A stretch of DNA of 64,000 nucleotides, from the NCBI GenBank assembly GCA_045807745.1, contig JBJMGT010000026.1:1-64000 (forward strand). Reading direction: 5' to 3'. Positions 8,951-19,487 of this stretch are shown piece after piece. Position numbers and translations under genes: made by a program. Below the pieces are notes generated by a model, which made no database searches, was not told where the DNA came from, and worked only from the letters and a program-made list of their open reading frames with translations. The first letter of the stretch is position 1. Every line of letters begins with the position of its first letter. The stretch is from QHXQ01 sp045807745 (GTDB lineage: Bacteria; Acidobacteriota; Blastocatellia; Pyrinomonadales; Pyrinomonadaceae).

Positions 8951-9293
8951 GAGTTTCTCCTGACGGACGCCGGTCGGCTAAGGAAGCTGCGCGACCGGCC
9001 GAAGCTAGATGCTAACGAGACGGGGCATGAACACGGGCCGCGTGCAGGGCCGAGCTTAGCCTGAACTTACGGCCCTTAAACTATCTGTGCACTCACAGGT
9101 CAGAGCGTGGGACGGCCCGCGCGGCTTATGCTATGGCTTGATCCCGATGGCACGATGCAGAGCAGCTACCGAACGACAGGTAAGGCCACTCGTCGGCAGT
9201 TAAGCGCGGCCTGTGAGACACGAGAGGCACGATATGCCCGTCGCAACGGGATGTCAATAGACAAGTGCGAGCGCACATGAGGGGCGAAATAAA
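8951..9293. other. Non-coding interval between phosphoesterase and tRNA
   Basis: 343 bases between the phosphoesterase start and the tRNA terminator. I see no convincing reading frame, promoter pair or repeat. It should contain the promoter of the leftward phosphoesterase gene, but no consensus elements stand out. Confidence 0.5.
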
Positions 9294-9324
9294 AAGCGGC
9301 GGGCCAGCTTATGACCCGCCGCTT
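9294..9324 (-). terminator. Intrinsic terminator of the tRNA-Pro gene
   Basis: On the minus strand a 10-bp stem AAGCGGCGGG/CCCGCCGCTT with an 11-base loop is followed by TTTTTATTT. It begins 16 bases downstream of the tRNA 3' end, so it closes a single-gene transcript. Confidence 0.85.
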
Positions 9325-9339
9325 CTTCGCTACTTAAAA

Positions 9340-9414
<75 letters not shown>

Positions 9415-9427
9415 CATCTTGCTGGTC

Positions 9428-9456
9428 ATTCTAGGTGGTGTGATCCAGCATGTCAA
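9428..9456 (-). promoter_or_regulatory. Sigma-70 promoter of tRNA-Pro
   Basis: On the minus strand TTGACA (9451-9456) and TAGAAT (9428-9433) are separated by exactly 17 bases. The -35 box is perfect and the -10 box matches 5 of 6. Transcription should start around 9421, a few bases before the tRNA 5' end. Confidence 0.85.
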
Positions 9457-9480
9457 ATAAGCCGCCTTCACGCCCCATAT

Positions 9481-10146
9481 TTAGCTCGACTCAGCACCGG
9501 CTGTCTCGTCAGCGCGCGCGTGTTTGATGTGTCGCCAGACCCACCAAGCGGCGGCGGCGAGGATGACGAGACCGATGACGAAGTCGAAGCGGTGAAACCA
9601 AGCTTTGAGTGCTTCGTTCTTGTCCCACTCCGCGCCGAGCAGTTGCCCGACATAGGCTAAGCCCAGACACCAAGGGAGCGAGCCGAGGAAGGTGTAGATG
9701 ATAAAGCGCGGCACGTTCATGCGCGCCACGCCCGCCGGGAACGCGATGAAGGTGCGCACGACCGGCAGCAAGCGGCTCGCGAAGATGATGATCTCGCCAT
9801 AGCGCCCGAACCAGCGATCCGCCAGATCGAGATCGCGGTGCGAGATCAAAACATAACGCCCGTACTTCTCAATCAGCGGTCGTCCGCCATACATGCCAAC
9901 CCAGTACGCCACCATCGAGCCGACCACGCAGCCGACCGCGCCCGCCACAGCCACGAGCCACAGGTTGAACCGACCCGTGTAAACCAGATAACCCGAAAAC
10001 GGCATGATCACTTCCGACGGTAGCGGGATGCACGCCGACTCAATCGCCATCAACAGCACGACACCGCCATAACCCAACGTAGAGATCGTCGCGATGATGA
10101 AACCTGACAGTAGCTCGATAATTTTTCCGATCAACGTTTGCTCCAA
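9481..10146 (-). CDS. DedA-family inner-membrane protein
   Basis: 221 residues from TTG 10146; no ATG fits as well, and the family usually starts a few residues before the first helix, as here. The DedA (SNARE-associated/VTT) pattern is clear: GYGGVVLLMAIESACIPLPSEVIMPFSGYL, then GAVGCVVGSMVAYWVGMYGG, FGRYGEIIIFASRLLPVVRTFIAFPAGVARM and a final helix before a basic tail. The conserved Glu of the IPLPSE loop and the Arg of SRLLPVVR are present. DedA proteins act as lipid transporters or flippases, several moving undecaprenyl phosphate. It follows pcm across a heptamer repeat. Confidence 0.9.
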   Translation of the reverse strand: MEQTLIGKIIELLSGFIIATISTLGYGGVVLLMAIESACIPLPSEVIMPFSGYLVYTGRFNLWLVAVAGAVGCVVGSMVAYWVGMYGGRPLIEKYGRYVLISHRDLDLADRWFGRYGEIIIFASRLLPVVRTFIAFPAGVARMNVPRFIIYTFLGSLPWCLGLAYVGQLLGAEWDKNEALKAWFHRFDFVIGLVILAAAAWWVWRHIKHARADETAGAESS

Positions 10147-10150
10147 AGAA

Positions 10151-10229
10151 AGAGGTCAAAGGTCAGAGGTTAGAGGTCAGTTAAAAACTTTTTCTTCCAC
10201 TGATCTCTAACCTCTGACCTCTGACCTCT
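10151..10229. repeat. Heptamer dyad repeat, word GAGGTCA
   Basis: The left arm 10151-10181 reads as consecutive 7-mers (GAGGTCA, AAGGTCA, GAGGTTA, GAGGTCA) and pairs with 10199-10229 at 29 of 31 positions, with a 17-base loop. It fills the space between pcm and dedA, starting 3 bases after the pcm stop codon and ending 4 bases before the dedA start. Confidence 0.9.
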
Positions 10230-10232
10230 CTG

Positions 10233-10913
10233 TTATGTCTGCCAACCGTAACGCCCGATGAGCGGGACGAAGGCGCACGCGCCGTGATCCTGTTCTTCGT
10301 AGCCCTCGTCTGTGCGGCTGATGCGGATGAGGCGTTGCGCTTCGCGCGTCGCGCCGATGGGGATGACGAGCCGGCCGCCGACTTTTAATTGCGTTAGAAG
10401 TGGCTGCGGGATTTCCGGGCCGCCGGCGGCGGCGAGGATCGCGTCGTATGGCCCGTGCGCCTCCCAGCCGAGCGTGCCGTCAAAACACTTGACGGTCGCG
10501 TTGTAGATATTCAACTGCCGGATGCGCGCCTGCGCCTCGCGCGCCAACTCGCCGATGCGCTCAATCGCGTAGACCTGCGCCGCGAGCCGCGCGAGCACAG
10601 CCGTTTGATAACCCGAGCCTGCGCCGATCTCAAGCACGCGGCTTCGTTCGTCGAGTTCGAGCAACTCGGACATGCGCGCGACGATGTAGGGCTGCGAGAT
10701 AGTTTGATTGGCCGCGATGGGCAAGGCGTGGTCGCCGTAAGCGCGCCCCTGCAACGCATCGGGCACGAAGGCGTGGCGCGGCACTTCGCCCATCACACGC
10801 AGGACGCGCGGGTCGCGAATGTGGTAGTGGTCGCGCAACCGCTCGACCATACGCTCGCGCTGCAAGCGAAAGCCTGAAGCCGGCCCCTGTGGTAGTTGTG
10901 AAGCGGAACGCAA
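10233..10913 (-). CDS. pcm: Protein-L-isoaspartate O-methyltransferase
   Basis: 226 residues from TTG 10913; an internal ATG (MVERLRDHY) is the alternative start. The SAM-binding motif I is VLEIGAGSGYQTAVLA, and the family block PRHAFVP, YGDHALPIAANQTISQPYIVA is complete, as is the C-terminal GGRLVIPIG. The enzyme methylates isoaspartyl residues in aged proteins so that they can be repaired. It lies just downstream of surE, the same partnership seen in enterobacteria, which supports a protein- and metabolite-repair unit. Confidence 0.93.
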   Translation of the reverse strand: MRSASQLPQGPASGFRLQRERMVERLRDHYHIRDPRVLRVMGEVPRHAFVPDALQGRAYGDHALPIAANQTISQPYIVARMSELLELDERSRVLEIGAGSGYQTAVLARLAAQVYAIERIGELAREAQARIRQLNIYNATVKCFDGTLGWEAHGPYDAILAAAGGPEIPQPLLTQLKVGGRLVIPIGATREAQRLIRISRTDEGYEEQDHGACAFVPLIGRYGWQT

Positions 10914-10945
10914 AAAGGTTGGCCCTTCTCTTCGCTCGGGCGGCT

Positions 10946-11740
10946 TTAAGTACGCTCGACCGGCTCGTCTTCAGTCGCGCAGACCTCTGCGGGCTGCTCT
11001 ACGGTGTTCCAATCAGCCAGCGCCGCCATCTCTTGATAATGCGTCATGTCGCTGCGCATCGGCGTGACGGAGACGAAGCCGTGGCGCACGGCGTAAAAGT
11101 CTGTGTCCTCAGCGCACTCGCCGTCGAAATACTCTTCGCCGATCCAGTAGTAGGCTTTGCCGCGCGGGTCTATGTGCTCGCTGATAATGGGCCGCGCGTT
11201 CTTCACGCCCTGCCGCGTAACGCGCACACCTTTGATCGCGCCGGGCGGCAGGTTGATGTTCAAGAGCGTGCCTTCGGGCAAGCCCTCGCGGACGACCTTG
11301 CGCACCATCTCGGCCGCAAAGCGGGCGGCATGCGTGAAGTTATACTGCTCGCGTGTGACCAGACTGAAGGCTAAACCCGGCACGCCGAAGATGGTCGCTT
11401 CGAGCGCGCCCGCGACCGTGCCCGAATAGGTGGCGTCGTCGCCGAGGTTGCCGCCGTGATTGATGCCGGAAATGCAGATTTGCGGCCACTGGTCGGCCGG
11501 CAGAATTTTATGCAGCGCCAAGGTGACGCAATCGGTCGGCGTGCCGTCCACCGTCCAGTGGCGCTCGTCTATGCGGCGGATGCGCAAAGGTCTGGCGAGC
11601 GTCAGGCTATGCGATGCGCCGCTCATCTCGGCGGCGGGCGCGACCACGTACACATCGCCGACTTCCTTTAGTGCCGCTTCGACTTGCGTGAGACCTTCGG
11701 AGTGAATGCCGTCGTCGTTCGTTAATAGAATCCGGATCAT
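10946..11740 (-). CDS. surE: 5'/3'-nucleotidase SurE
   Basis: 264 residues from ATG 11740; the alternative TTG at 11752 would add only MVDP before the family-typical MIRILLTNDDG. The metal-binding DD pair of TNDDGIHSEGL, the SGINHGGNLGDDATYSGTVAGA block and the NINLPP motif are all present. SurE is a metal-dependent nucleoside monophosphatase with broad substrate range, linked to stress survival. The acidic C-terminal 20 residues are an unconserved extension. It is followed by pcm in the same direction. Confidence 0.93.
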   Translation of the reverse strand: MIRILLTNDDGIHSEGLTQVEAALKEVGDVYVVAPAAEMSGASHSLTLARPLRIRRIDERHWTVDGTPTDCVTLALHKILPADQWPQICISGINHGGNLGDDATYSGTVAGALEATIFGVPGLAFSLVTREQYNFTHAARFAAEMVRKVVREGLPEGTLLNINLPPGAIKGVRVTRQGVKNARPIISEHIDPRGKAYYWIGEEYFDGECAEDTDFYAVRHGFVSVTPMRSDMTHYQEMAALADWNTVEQPAEVCATEDEPVERT

Positions 11741-11826
11741 AGGATCAACCAACCGCTTGTCATTACACCTTAACGCTCTGAATTATTCAAGCGCACTCAG
11801 CGCAACGTGCGCCGTTGCGTTGACAA

Positions 11827-12051
11827 CTAATCCAACTTCTCGTTCAGCCAACCCGCGAACGTCGTCCAATCAACCCGCTTGAAGCCGCGCTTGCCGCTCC
11901 GTTTGCGCCAGCCGAACGAGCCGTGCCCGATTTCAATCGTACCCAAGAGTTCGCCTTCGGCCGAGATTTCTAACAGGATGCCGCTTCCCGCTTTCGAGAG
12001 TTCGAGCACCTGCACCTCTACCCGCACTTCGTGTTTCTTGTCTTGCGCCAT
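11827..12051 (-). CDS. Small conserved-looking protein, unknown
   Basis: 74 residues, ATG 12051 with GGAGGG upstream at good spacing. Predicted to be beta-rich: EVRVEVQVLELSKAGSGILLEI, then GTIEIGHGSFGWRKRSGKRG, then DWTTFAGWLNEKLD. It is soluble with a basic central loop. No family recognised. It has a strong ribosome-binding site and codon use like its neighbours, so it is probably real. Confidence 0.65.
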   Translation of the reverse strand: MAQDKKHEVRVEVQVLELSKAGSGILLEISAEGELLGTIEIGHGSFGWRKRSGKRGFKRVDWTTFAGWLNEKLD

Positions 12052-12143
12052 GTGGCCCTCCTCGCGTTATATGCGCCTGCGCTTCGTTACATCGTCATCG
12101 TCAACGCGAGAGTTATGTTACGCGCTAGCCGAGGCGCAGAGCA

Positions 12144-12180
12144 AAAGCCCCGCCACGTCTAGCCGGACGCGCGGGGCTTT
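12144..12180 (-). terminator. Intrinsic terminator of the radical SAM gene
   Basis: Arms AAAGCCCCGC (12144-12153) and GCGGGGCTTT (12171-12180) pair perfectly. On the minus strand the stem ends in TTTT. It lies 27 bases downstream of the radical SAM stop codon. Confidence 0.8.
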
Positions 12181-12207
12181 CGGTCATGTGCGCTGACTGC
12201 GCCGGGG

Positions 12208-14259
<2,052 letters not shown>

Positions 14260-14654
14260 GCTTTTCCTTTTCCACAAAAACTGTCAGACAGACAGCAGGG
14301 GCAAACGTTGACGCGGAAAACGTCTGTCCGCACACACTCCGGAACTCTTACGAGGCGGAGATTGAATTGCTTATCAATTTAGAACCTACCCGTGGGCTTG
14401 CTCTACAAAACGACCAGAGGATTGGTCAGTGAGAATAACTCAGCAATGACTATGCCACCTTAGAGTGGCGAATGTAAGTGAGGCAAGATCAAGGCTTAAT
14501 GACCAACAAGAATATTCTCCACCTAGCTTACAAGCAATCAATTGCGCGCCACTTTAACCCATCGACGGCATTGGAGTCAAACGCGCCTCTATTTGACCCA
14601 CGCACGGGCATTAGCCGGCCCCGGCCAAGATTTTTTGACCCGTACATCTTCTGG
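14260..14654. other. Non-coding interval upstream of the radical SAM gene
   Basis: 395 bases. Small dyads are present (for example GACAGAC near 14288 with GTCTGTC near 14322), which might be a 5' leader structure of the radical SAM transcript. No convincing reading frame: a rightward frame beginning at 14478 merely runs into the opposite strand of hisN. No promoter I would defend. Confidence 0.45.
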
Positions 14655-15476
14655 CTAGCTCTTGGAAGCCGCATGTTTATTGATGATCTGCAAGACCTCG
14701 GCAAAGAGAGCGCCGTTGGTCGAGATAGCATTGCCACCGCGGATCGAGCGCTGGCCAGTCCAGTCTGTGAACGTGCCGCCCGCCTCTTCGACGATGGGCA
14801 GGAGCGGCGCGCAGTCCCAAATATTCATCACCGCATCGAGCATGCACTCGGCGCGGCCCGTCGCGACGAGCACGTGCCCATAGCAGTCGCCCCACGTGCG
14901 CCGCGCGCCAAAGCGCCGCTGCAACTCTTCCGCCGCCGCGCCAAAGCTGTAACGCGCACACGTGCCGAAATCGGTGGCCAGCAGCAGAGACTCTGCCAAC
15001 ACTGTCGTTGCAGATACGTGCGCGCGCTCATCGTTCAGATAGCAGCCCTGCCCGCGCGCAGCTTTGATCAACTCGCCCAGCGCCGGGATGTTGACTACGC
15101 CGACCAACGGCTCGTCCGCGATCTCCAAGCCGAGCAGGACGCCGTAGAATGGAACGCCATGCACGAACGAATACGTGCCGTCAATCGGATCGATGATCCA
15201 GCGCCGCCCTGAAGTGCCCACGCGTTCGCCTTCCTCTTCACCCAGGATGGCATCATCAGGGAAACGTCGTTCGATCTCCGCGCGCAAAAATTTCTCCGCC
15301 GCGCGATCCGCCACCGTGACAAACGAGCCGTCCGCCTTGCGCTCTGGTGTAAACGGCTGGCGAAAGTAGCGCAACGTGATCTCACCCGCCCCACGCGCCA
15401 GATGAGCCGCGAACTCCATCAACTCGCGCAACTCCGCGCCGTCCGTGGGCGACTGTGCTGCGCCCTTATCGTTCAT
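14655..15476 (-). CDS. hisN: Histidinol-phosphatase, inositol monophosphatase type
   Basis: 273 residues. The FIG/IMPase metal-site motifs are complete: VTVADRAAEK, ILGEEEGE, WIIDPIDGTYSFVHG and WDCAPLLPIVEEAGG. In a his operon this fold supplies the histidinol-phosphate phosphatase (HisN), replacing the HAD or PHP enzyme, and no other candidate occurs in the operon. The gene is last in the operon, 15 bases after hisIE. A generic inositol or fructose bisphosphatase role is the alternative, but context favours hisN. Confidence 0.87.
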   Translation of the reverse strand: MNDKGAAQSPTDGAELRELMEFAAHLARGAGEITLRYFRQPFTPERKADGSFVTVADRAAEKFLRAEIERRFPDDAILGEEEGERVGTSGRRWIIDPIDGTYSFVHGVPFYGVLLGLEIADEPLVGVVNIPALGELIKAARGQGCYLNDERAHVSATTVLAESLLLATDFGTCARYSFGAAAEELQRRFGARRTWGDCYGHVLVATGRAECMLDAVMNIWDCAPLLPIVEEAGGTFTDWTGQRSIRGGNAISTNGALFAEVLQIINKHAASKS

Positions 15477-15491
15477 TATGTGCGCCCCTCT

Positions 15492-16199
15492 CTAACTTTC
15501 ATGCTGCTTCGCGCTCCGGCGCGTCAACTCCGCATTGATCTGTTCGAGTGTCACGCCGCGCGCGACAAACAACACGACGAGGTGATAGAGCAGATCGGAC
15601 GCTTCGGCGACCAACGCGTTCGCATCGTCGTTCTTCGCCGCGATGATTGTCTCGGCCGCTTCTTCGCCAACCTTCTTTAAAATTTTATCCAGCCCCTGAT
15701 TAAAGAGATACGTCGTGTAAGACCCGTCTGGTCGCGCCCGTCGCCGTTGCTCGATCAGCGCATAAAGCTGTTGTAGTTGCGCTCCAAGTTCAGAGGCTTG
15801 GGCTGCATCGGCGGCCGCACTCATGCCCGCGCCTCTTACGTCCGACAAATTCTCTGCGCTGCTCTCATCATGCGCGGGCGCTTCAGCTAGCGCGTGATGA
15901 AAACAGGTGCGCGCGCCCGTGTGACACGCAGGCCCCTGCGGTTCGACGCGCACGAGCAGCGCATCCGCATCGCAGTCGGCGCGTACCTCAACGACGCGCT
16001 GTATATGCCCGGAGGTCTCGCCCTTGTGCCAGAGCGCGGCGCGCGACCGCGACCAGAACCACGTCTCGCCTGTTGCGAGCGTGCGCGCCAGACTCTCCGC
16101 ATTCATGTAGGCGAGCGTCAGCACCTCGCCTGTATGTGCATCCTGCACGACGGCCGGGACAAGTCCGCGCTCATCAAATTTTATATTCGTACTGTTCAT
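15492..16199 (-). CDS. hisI: Bifunctional phosphoribosyl-AMP cyclohydrolase / phosphoribosyl-ATP pyrophosphatase
   Basis: 235 residues, a HisI-HisE fusion. Residues about 1-110 form the cyclohydrolase, with FWSRSRAALWHKGETSG, DCDADALLVRVE and the zinc motif ACHTGARTCFHH. A linker of about 35 Ala/Ser-rich residues follows. Residues about 150-235 form the pyrophosphatase, with SYTTYLFNQGLDKILKKVGEE and AAETIIAAKNDD. It removes pyrophosphate from PR-ATP and opens the ring of PR-AMP (steps 2 and 3). Its ATG overlaps the hisF stop as ATGA, so translation is probably coupled. Confidence 0.95.
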   Translation of the reverse strand: MNSTNIKFDERGLVPAVVQDAHTGEVLTLAYMNAESLARTLATGETWFWSRSRAALWHKGETSGHIQRVVEVRADCDADALLVRVEPQGPACHTGARTCFHHALAEAPAHDESSAENLSDVRGAGMSAAADAAQASELGAQLQQLYALIEQRRRARPDGSYTTYLFNQGLDKILKKVGEEAAETIIAAKNDDANALVAEASDLLYHLVVLFVARGVTLEQINAELTRRSAKQHES

Positions 16200-16963
16200 C
16201 GCACATGTACCCCACGCGCCCGCAAGTAGTCTTTCACCGCGCCGATCTGGTACTGCCCAAAATGAAAGAGGGACGCGGCGAGGACGGCACTCGCACCGCC
16301 GGCAGTCAGCGCATCGTAGAAATGTTCGAGCGTACCGGCACCGCCCGACGCGATGACGGGGATCGACACGGCCGCGCTCATAGCGCGTGTGAGCGCCAGA
16401 TCATAACCGTCGCGTGTGCCGTCTCTGTCCATACTCGTCAATAAAATCTCGCCCGCGCCGAGTTGTTCCGCGCGCATGGCCCATTCGACCGCGTCCCAGC
16501 CAACGCGCTCGCGCCCGCCGTGCGTATAGACTTCCCAACCAGCGCCTTCGTCTGTCATCTGCCTGCGCCGCGCATCAATCGCCACGACGATACACTGGCT
16601 GCCGAATGTCTCCGCGCCTGCACTGATCAGTGCGGGCTGTTTGACGGCGGCCGTGTTGAGCGAGACCTTGTCCGCACCAGCCCGCAAGATGGCGCGTATG
16701 TCCGCAACTGAATTGAGACCGCCGCCGACGGTGAACGGGATGAAGACTTCGTCGGCCACGCGGCGCACCAGCTCCGCGACGATGGCGCGCTTGTCGGCCG
16801 AGGCGGTGATGTCGAGGAAGGTCAACTCATCCGCGCCTTCGGCGTCGTAACGCTGCGCCTGCTCGACCGGGTCGCCCGCATCCGTTAGCGAGACGAAGCG
16901 TATGCCCTTGACCACGCGCCCGCGATCAATGTCGAGACAGGGAATGATGCGCTTCGCCAACAT
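16196..16963 (-). CDS. hisF: Imidazole glycerol phosphate synthase, cyclase subunit
   Basis: 255 residues, the usual HisF length. LAKRIIPCLDIDRGRVVKG with the catalytic Asp, FLDITAS, VGGGLNSVADIRAILRAGADKVSLNTAA and LLTSMDRDGTRDGYDL (second catalytic Asp) identify HisF rather than HisA. It uses ammonia from HisH to convert PRFAR to imidazole glycerol phosphate and AICAR. It directly follows hisH after a 44-base gap; in many his operons hisA would sit in that gap. Confidence 0.96.
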   Translation of the reverse strand: MLAKRIIPCLDIDRGRVVKGIRFVSLTDAGDPVEQAQRYDAEGADELTFLDITASADKRAIVAELVRRVADEVFIPFTVGGGLNSVADIRAILRAGADKVSLNTAAVKQPALISAGAETFGSQCIVVAIDARRRQMTDEGAGWEVYTHGGRERVGWDAVEWAMRAEQLGAGEILLTSMDRDGTRDGYDLALTRAMSAAVSIPVIASGGAGTLEHFYDALTAGGASAVLAASLFHFGQYQIGAVKDYLRARGVHVR

Positions 16964-17007
16964 CGTTATAGAATCGCTGCCACCACTTCACTCAACTGAG
17001 CTGCACG

Positions 17008-17634
17008 CTAACTCACCTGCCCAAAATCGGCCGTCGCAAAATTCTTCAGCAGCCGCAAGCCCGCCGTCTGACTCTTTTCGGGATGGAACTGTACGCCGCA
17101 GACGGGCCCACGCCCGACGATGGAAGCGTACGCTAGGCCATACTCAGTTTCGCCCAGCACCACAGCGCGCTCGACCACGGCGCAGTAGTACGAATGGACG
17201 AAATAGAAGAACGCGCTGTCGTCGATGCCCTCGAATAACGGATGCTCAGGTTGAAGCTGCCGCACGTTGTTCCAGCCCACCTGCGGCACGTGCAGGCCCG
17301 CGTCGAAGCGCCGCACGCGCCCGCCGAACAGTTGCAAACCTTCAGTCTCGCCAAACTCTTCTGACACTTCAAAGAGCATTTGCATGCCAACGCACACGCC
17401 CAACAGCGGCGTGCCCGTTGCGACACGTTCGCGCACGAGTTCATCAAAGCCGCGTTCCTTCAGTCCGTCCATGCAAGCGCGGAACGCGCCAACGCCCGGC
17501 AGCACCAAACGTTCGGCCGCGCGCAGTACGCGCTCGTCGCCGCTCACGACCGCGTCACAACCTGTCGCCGCGAACGCTTTCTCAACTGAGCGTAGGTTGC
17601 CGACGCCGTAATCAATGATCGCTACTTGCGGCAC
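17008..17634 (-). CDS. hisH: Imidazole glycerol phosphate synthase, glutamine amidotransferase subunit
   Basis: 208 residues. Class I amidotransferase with the nucleophile Cys in LLGVCVGMQMLF, the acidic-His partner region GVQFHPEKSQ, and the family start VAIIDYGVGNLRSVEKAF. FVHSYYC is also typical. It hydrolyses glutamine and channels ammonia into HisF. It starts 5 bases after the hisB stop. Confidence 0.96.
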   Translation of the reverse strand: MPQVAIIDYGVGNLRSVEKAFAATGCDAVVSGDERVLRAAERLVLPGVGAFRACMDGLKERGFDELVRERVATGTPLLGVCVGMQMLFEVSEEFGETEGLQLFGGRVRRFDAGLHVPQVGWNNVRQLQPEHPLFEGIDDSAFFYFVHSYYCAVVERAVVLGETEYGLAYASIVGRGPVCGVQFHPEKSQTAGLRLLKNFATADFGQVS

Positions 17635-17638
17635 GCGT

Positions 17639-18247
17639 CTATAGCACTCCCTTCGTGCTCAAGACACCCGCAACGCGCGGGTCGCGCGCGCACGCTTGGC
17701 GGAGCGCGCGCGCCGTCGCCTTGAACGTGCCTTCGAGGATGTGGTGCGTGTTGCGCCCGCGCAAACAATCGATGTGCAGGTTGCAGCGCAAGGCTTCGGC
17801 AAACGAGCGCCAGAAGTGCTCGGCCAGCTCGACCGAGAAATTGCCGATGACGTGCCGCCGCGTCTCGACCGCGTAGACTAGATAGAAACGCCCCGACAGA
17901 TCGACGACCGCGCGGCACAACGCCTCGTCCATCGGTACGATGGCTTCACCATAGCGCGCGATGCCGGCCTTGTCGCCGAGCGCTTGCCGGAACGCCTGCC
18001 CCAGCGTGATTGCCACGTCCTCAACCGAATGGTGATCATCAATTTCAAGATCGCCCCGACACTCGATCTCCAAGTCGAATACCCCATGACGCGCGAATAA
18101 CTCCAGCATGTGATCGAGGAACGGCACACCGGTCGCGACACGCCCCTGCCCCGTGCCGTCGAGCGCTAACCCTACGCGCACGTCCGTCTCTTTAGTCTTG
18201 CGCCGCACCTCAGCCGTGCGCGCCGGTGTTTGCAGTTGTGTGCTCAT
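17639..18247 (-). CDS. hisB: Imidazoleglycerol-phosphate dehydratase
   Basis: 202 residues from ATG 18247 (in-frame CTG/TTG starts just upstream are less likely). Monofunctional IGPD: two His-rich metal motifs, DDHHSVEDVAI and RNTHHILEG, plus GVPFLDHMLELFARHG. It dehydrates imidazole glycerol phosphate to imidazole acetol phosphate. There is no fused phosphatase domain, consistent with the separate hisN. A composite repeat separates it from hisC. Confidence 0.95.
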   Translation of the reverse strand: MSTQLQTPARTAEVRRKTKETDVRVGLALDGTGQGRVATGVPFLDHMLELFARHGVFDLEIECRGDLEIDDHHSVEDVAITLGQAFRQALGDKAGIARYGEAIVPMDEALCRAVVDLSGRFYLVYAVETRRHVIGNFSVELAEHFWRSFAEALRCNLHIDCLRGRNTHHILEGTFKATARALRQACARDPRVAGVLSTKGVL

Positions 18248-18254
18248 CAGCAGC

Positions 18255-18336
18255 AAAGGATGAAGGATTAATATATTGATTCAATGAATTAATGTATCAA
18301 TGAGTCAATGATTCAATCCGCTCATCCTTCATCCTT
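18255..18336. repeat. Composite 7-mer/8-mer dyad repeat between hisC and hisB
   Basis: Outer arms use the 7-mer GGATGAA (AAAGGATGAAGGAT near 18255 against ATCCTTCATCCTTT at 18323-18336). Nested inside is a run with an 8-base period, AATGAATT, AATGTATC, AATGAGTC, AATGATTC. The hisC stop codon (18322-18324) lies inside the first outer word. Two repeat styles combined in one junction are unique in this window. Confidence 0.85.
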
Positions 18337-19410
18337 TCTAAAAATTTCCCGTAGCGCCGCCAGCAGCGCATCGTTTTCGGCGGGCGTGCCGATGTTGAAG
18401 CGGAAGTAGTCCGCGAGCATCGGGTAACGGCTCACGTCGCGGACGAGGATACCGCGCGCCAGCAACTCTTTGCAGACACGGCGCGGCTCTATGATCGAGC
18501 GCACGACCATGAAGTTCGCCTGCGAGGGCACGGGCACAAGCCCTTCGATGCATTGCAGTGCAGTGAACACACGCGCGCGCTCGGCGATGATCCGGGCGAC
18601 GAGCGGATGCAACTCCGCGTCGTACATGTCGACGGCTACTTCAGCAGCCGTCTGCGAGCCGAAGTTGAGATTATAGGGCAGCAAGGCCTTGCCGATCTCG
18701 CGCGCGACCTCAGGCGCGGCGAGCAGATAGCCGATGCGCAAGCCCGCAAGCGCCATCGCTTTCGAGAAGGTGCGAAAGACAACGAGGTGCTGATATTCAT
18801 TGAGCAGTGGCACGACCGACGCTTGCGCAAACTCGAAGTAAGCTTCGTCAATGACGACCAGCCCGCGCGTCTGTGCCAACACCGCGCGCAGATCGTCTTC
18901 CGCGATGCGGCAGCCAGTCGGGTTGTTCGGCGAGCAGATGATGACGACATCGGGCTTGTGCGCTGCGATGGCGGCGCGAATGGCCGGCACGTTAAAAGTA
19001 AGATCGGGCGCGAGCGGCACGCTGATCGTCTCGCCGCCAAGCACGGTTGTCACCTGCCGGTAGAGCGCGAACGTCGGCTCACAGATGAGCACGCGCTTGC
19101 CCGGCTCAACCGTTGTCATCAACGTCGCCTGAATCAACTCGTTCGAGCCGTTACCAGCGATCACGCCGGCCGTTGTCCAGTCCGCAAACTTAGCGAGTTT
19201 TTCATGTAGCGCGACCGGCACGAAGTCCGGGTAGCGACCCCACGCGCGCAGCTGCAAACGACGCGCAACCTCATCTTTGATCCGCGCCGGCAACTCGAAC
19301 GGGTTCTCGTTCTGATTGAGCTTGATCGGCGCACGATCCGGCGCAAGCGTGTAAGCTTTCAACGCACGCACGCGCGGCTTGATAATAGTTAATGGATCGA
19401 ACATGGTCAT
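18322..19410 (-). CDS. hisC: Histidinol-phosphate aminotransferase
   Basis: 362 residues. Fold-type I PLP aminotransferase: KLNQNENPFELP, GNGSNELIQA, CSPNNPTGCRI, VIDEAYFEFAQ and the PLP-lysine motif TFSKAMALAGLRIGY. It transaminates imidazole acetol phosphate. It lies between hisD and hisB with a dyad repeat on each side. The C-terminal RKDEG and stop come from the first GGATGAA word, so the final residues may be a consequence of the repeat. Confidence 0.95.
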   Translation of the reverse strand: MTMFDPLTIIKPRVRALKAYTLAPDRAPIKLNQNENPFELPARIKDEVARRLQLRAWGRYPDFVPVALHEKLAKFADWTTAGVIAGNGSNELIQATLMTTVEPGKRVLICEPTFALYRQVTTVLGGETISVPLAPDLTFNVPAIRAAIAAHKPDVVIICSPNNPTGCRIAEDDLRAVLAQTRGLVVIDEAYFEFAQASVVPLLNEYQHLVVFRTFSKAMALAGLRIGYLLAAPEVAREIGKALLPYNLNFGSQTAAEVAVDMYDAELHPLVARIIAERARVFTALQCIEGLVPVPSQANFMVVRSIIEPRRVCKELLARGILVRDVSRYPMLADYFRFNIGTPAENDALLAALREIFRKDEG

Positions 19411-19425
19411 AAGTTGTTAGCGAAT

Positions 19426-19487
19426 AGCTATCAGCGCTCAGCAGTCAGTGGTCTTCAGTTTTAGCTGACTGCTGAGCGCTGACGGCT
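19426..19487. repeat. Heptamer dyad repeat at the hisD-hisC junction
   Basis: The arms 19426-19448 and 19465-19487 pair at 21 of 23 positions around a 16-base loop (core CAGCGCTCAGCAGTCAG). TCAG recurs at 7-base steps. The right arm and loop are translated as the last 14 or so residues of HisD, and the stop codon lies in the left arm. Confidence 0.85.

Noticed and set aside
14478..15212. Rightward reading frame of 244 residues
   Set aside because: From about 14655 it is the opposite strand of hisN, with low-complexity Arg/Ala content and no ribosome-binding site; only a shadow frame.
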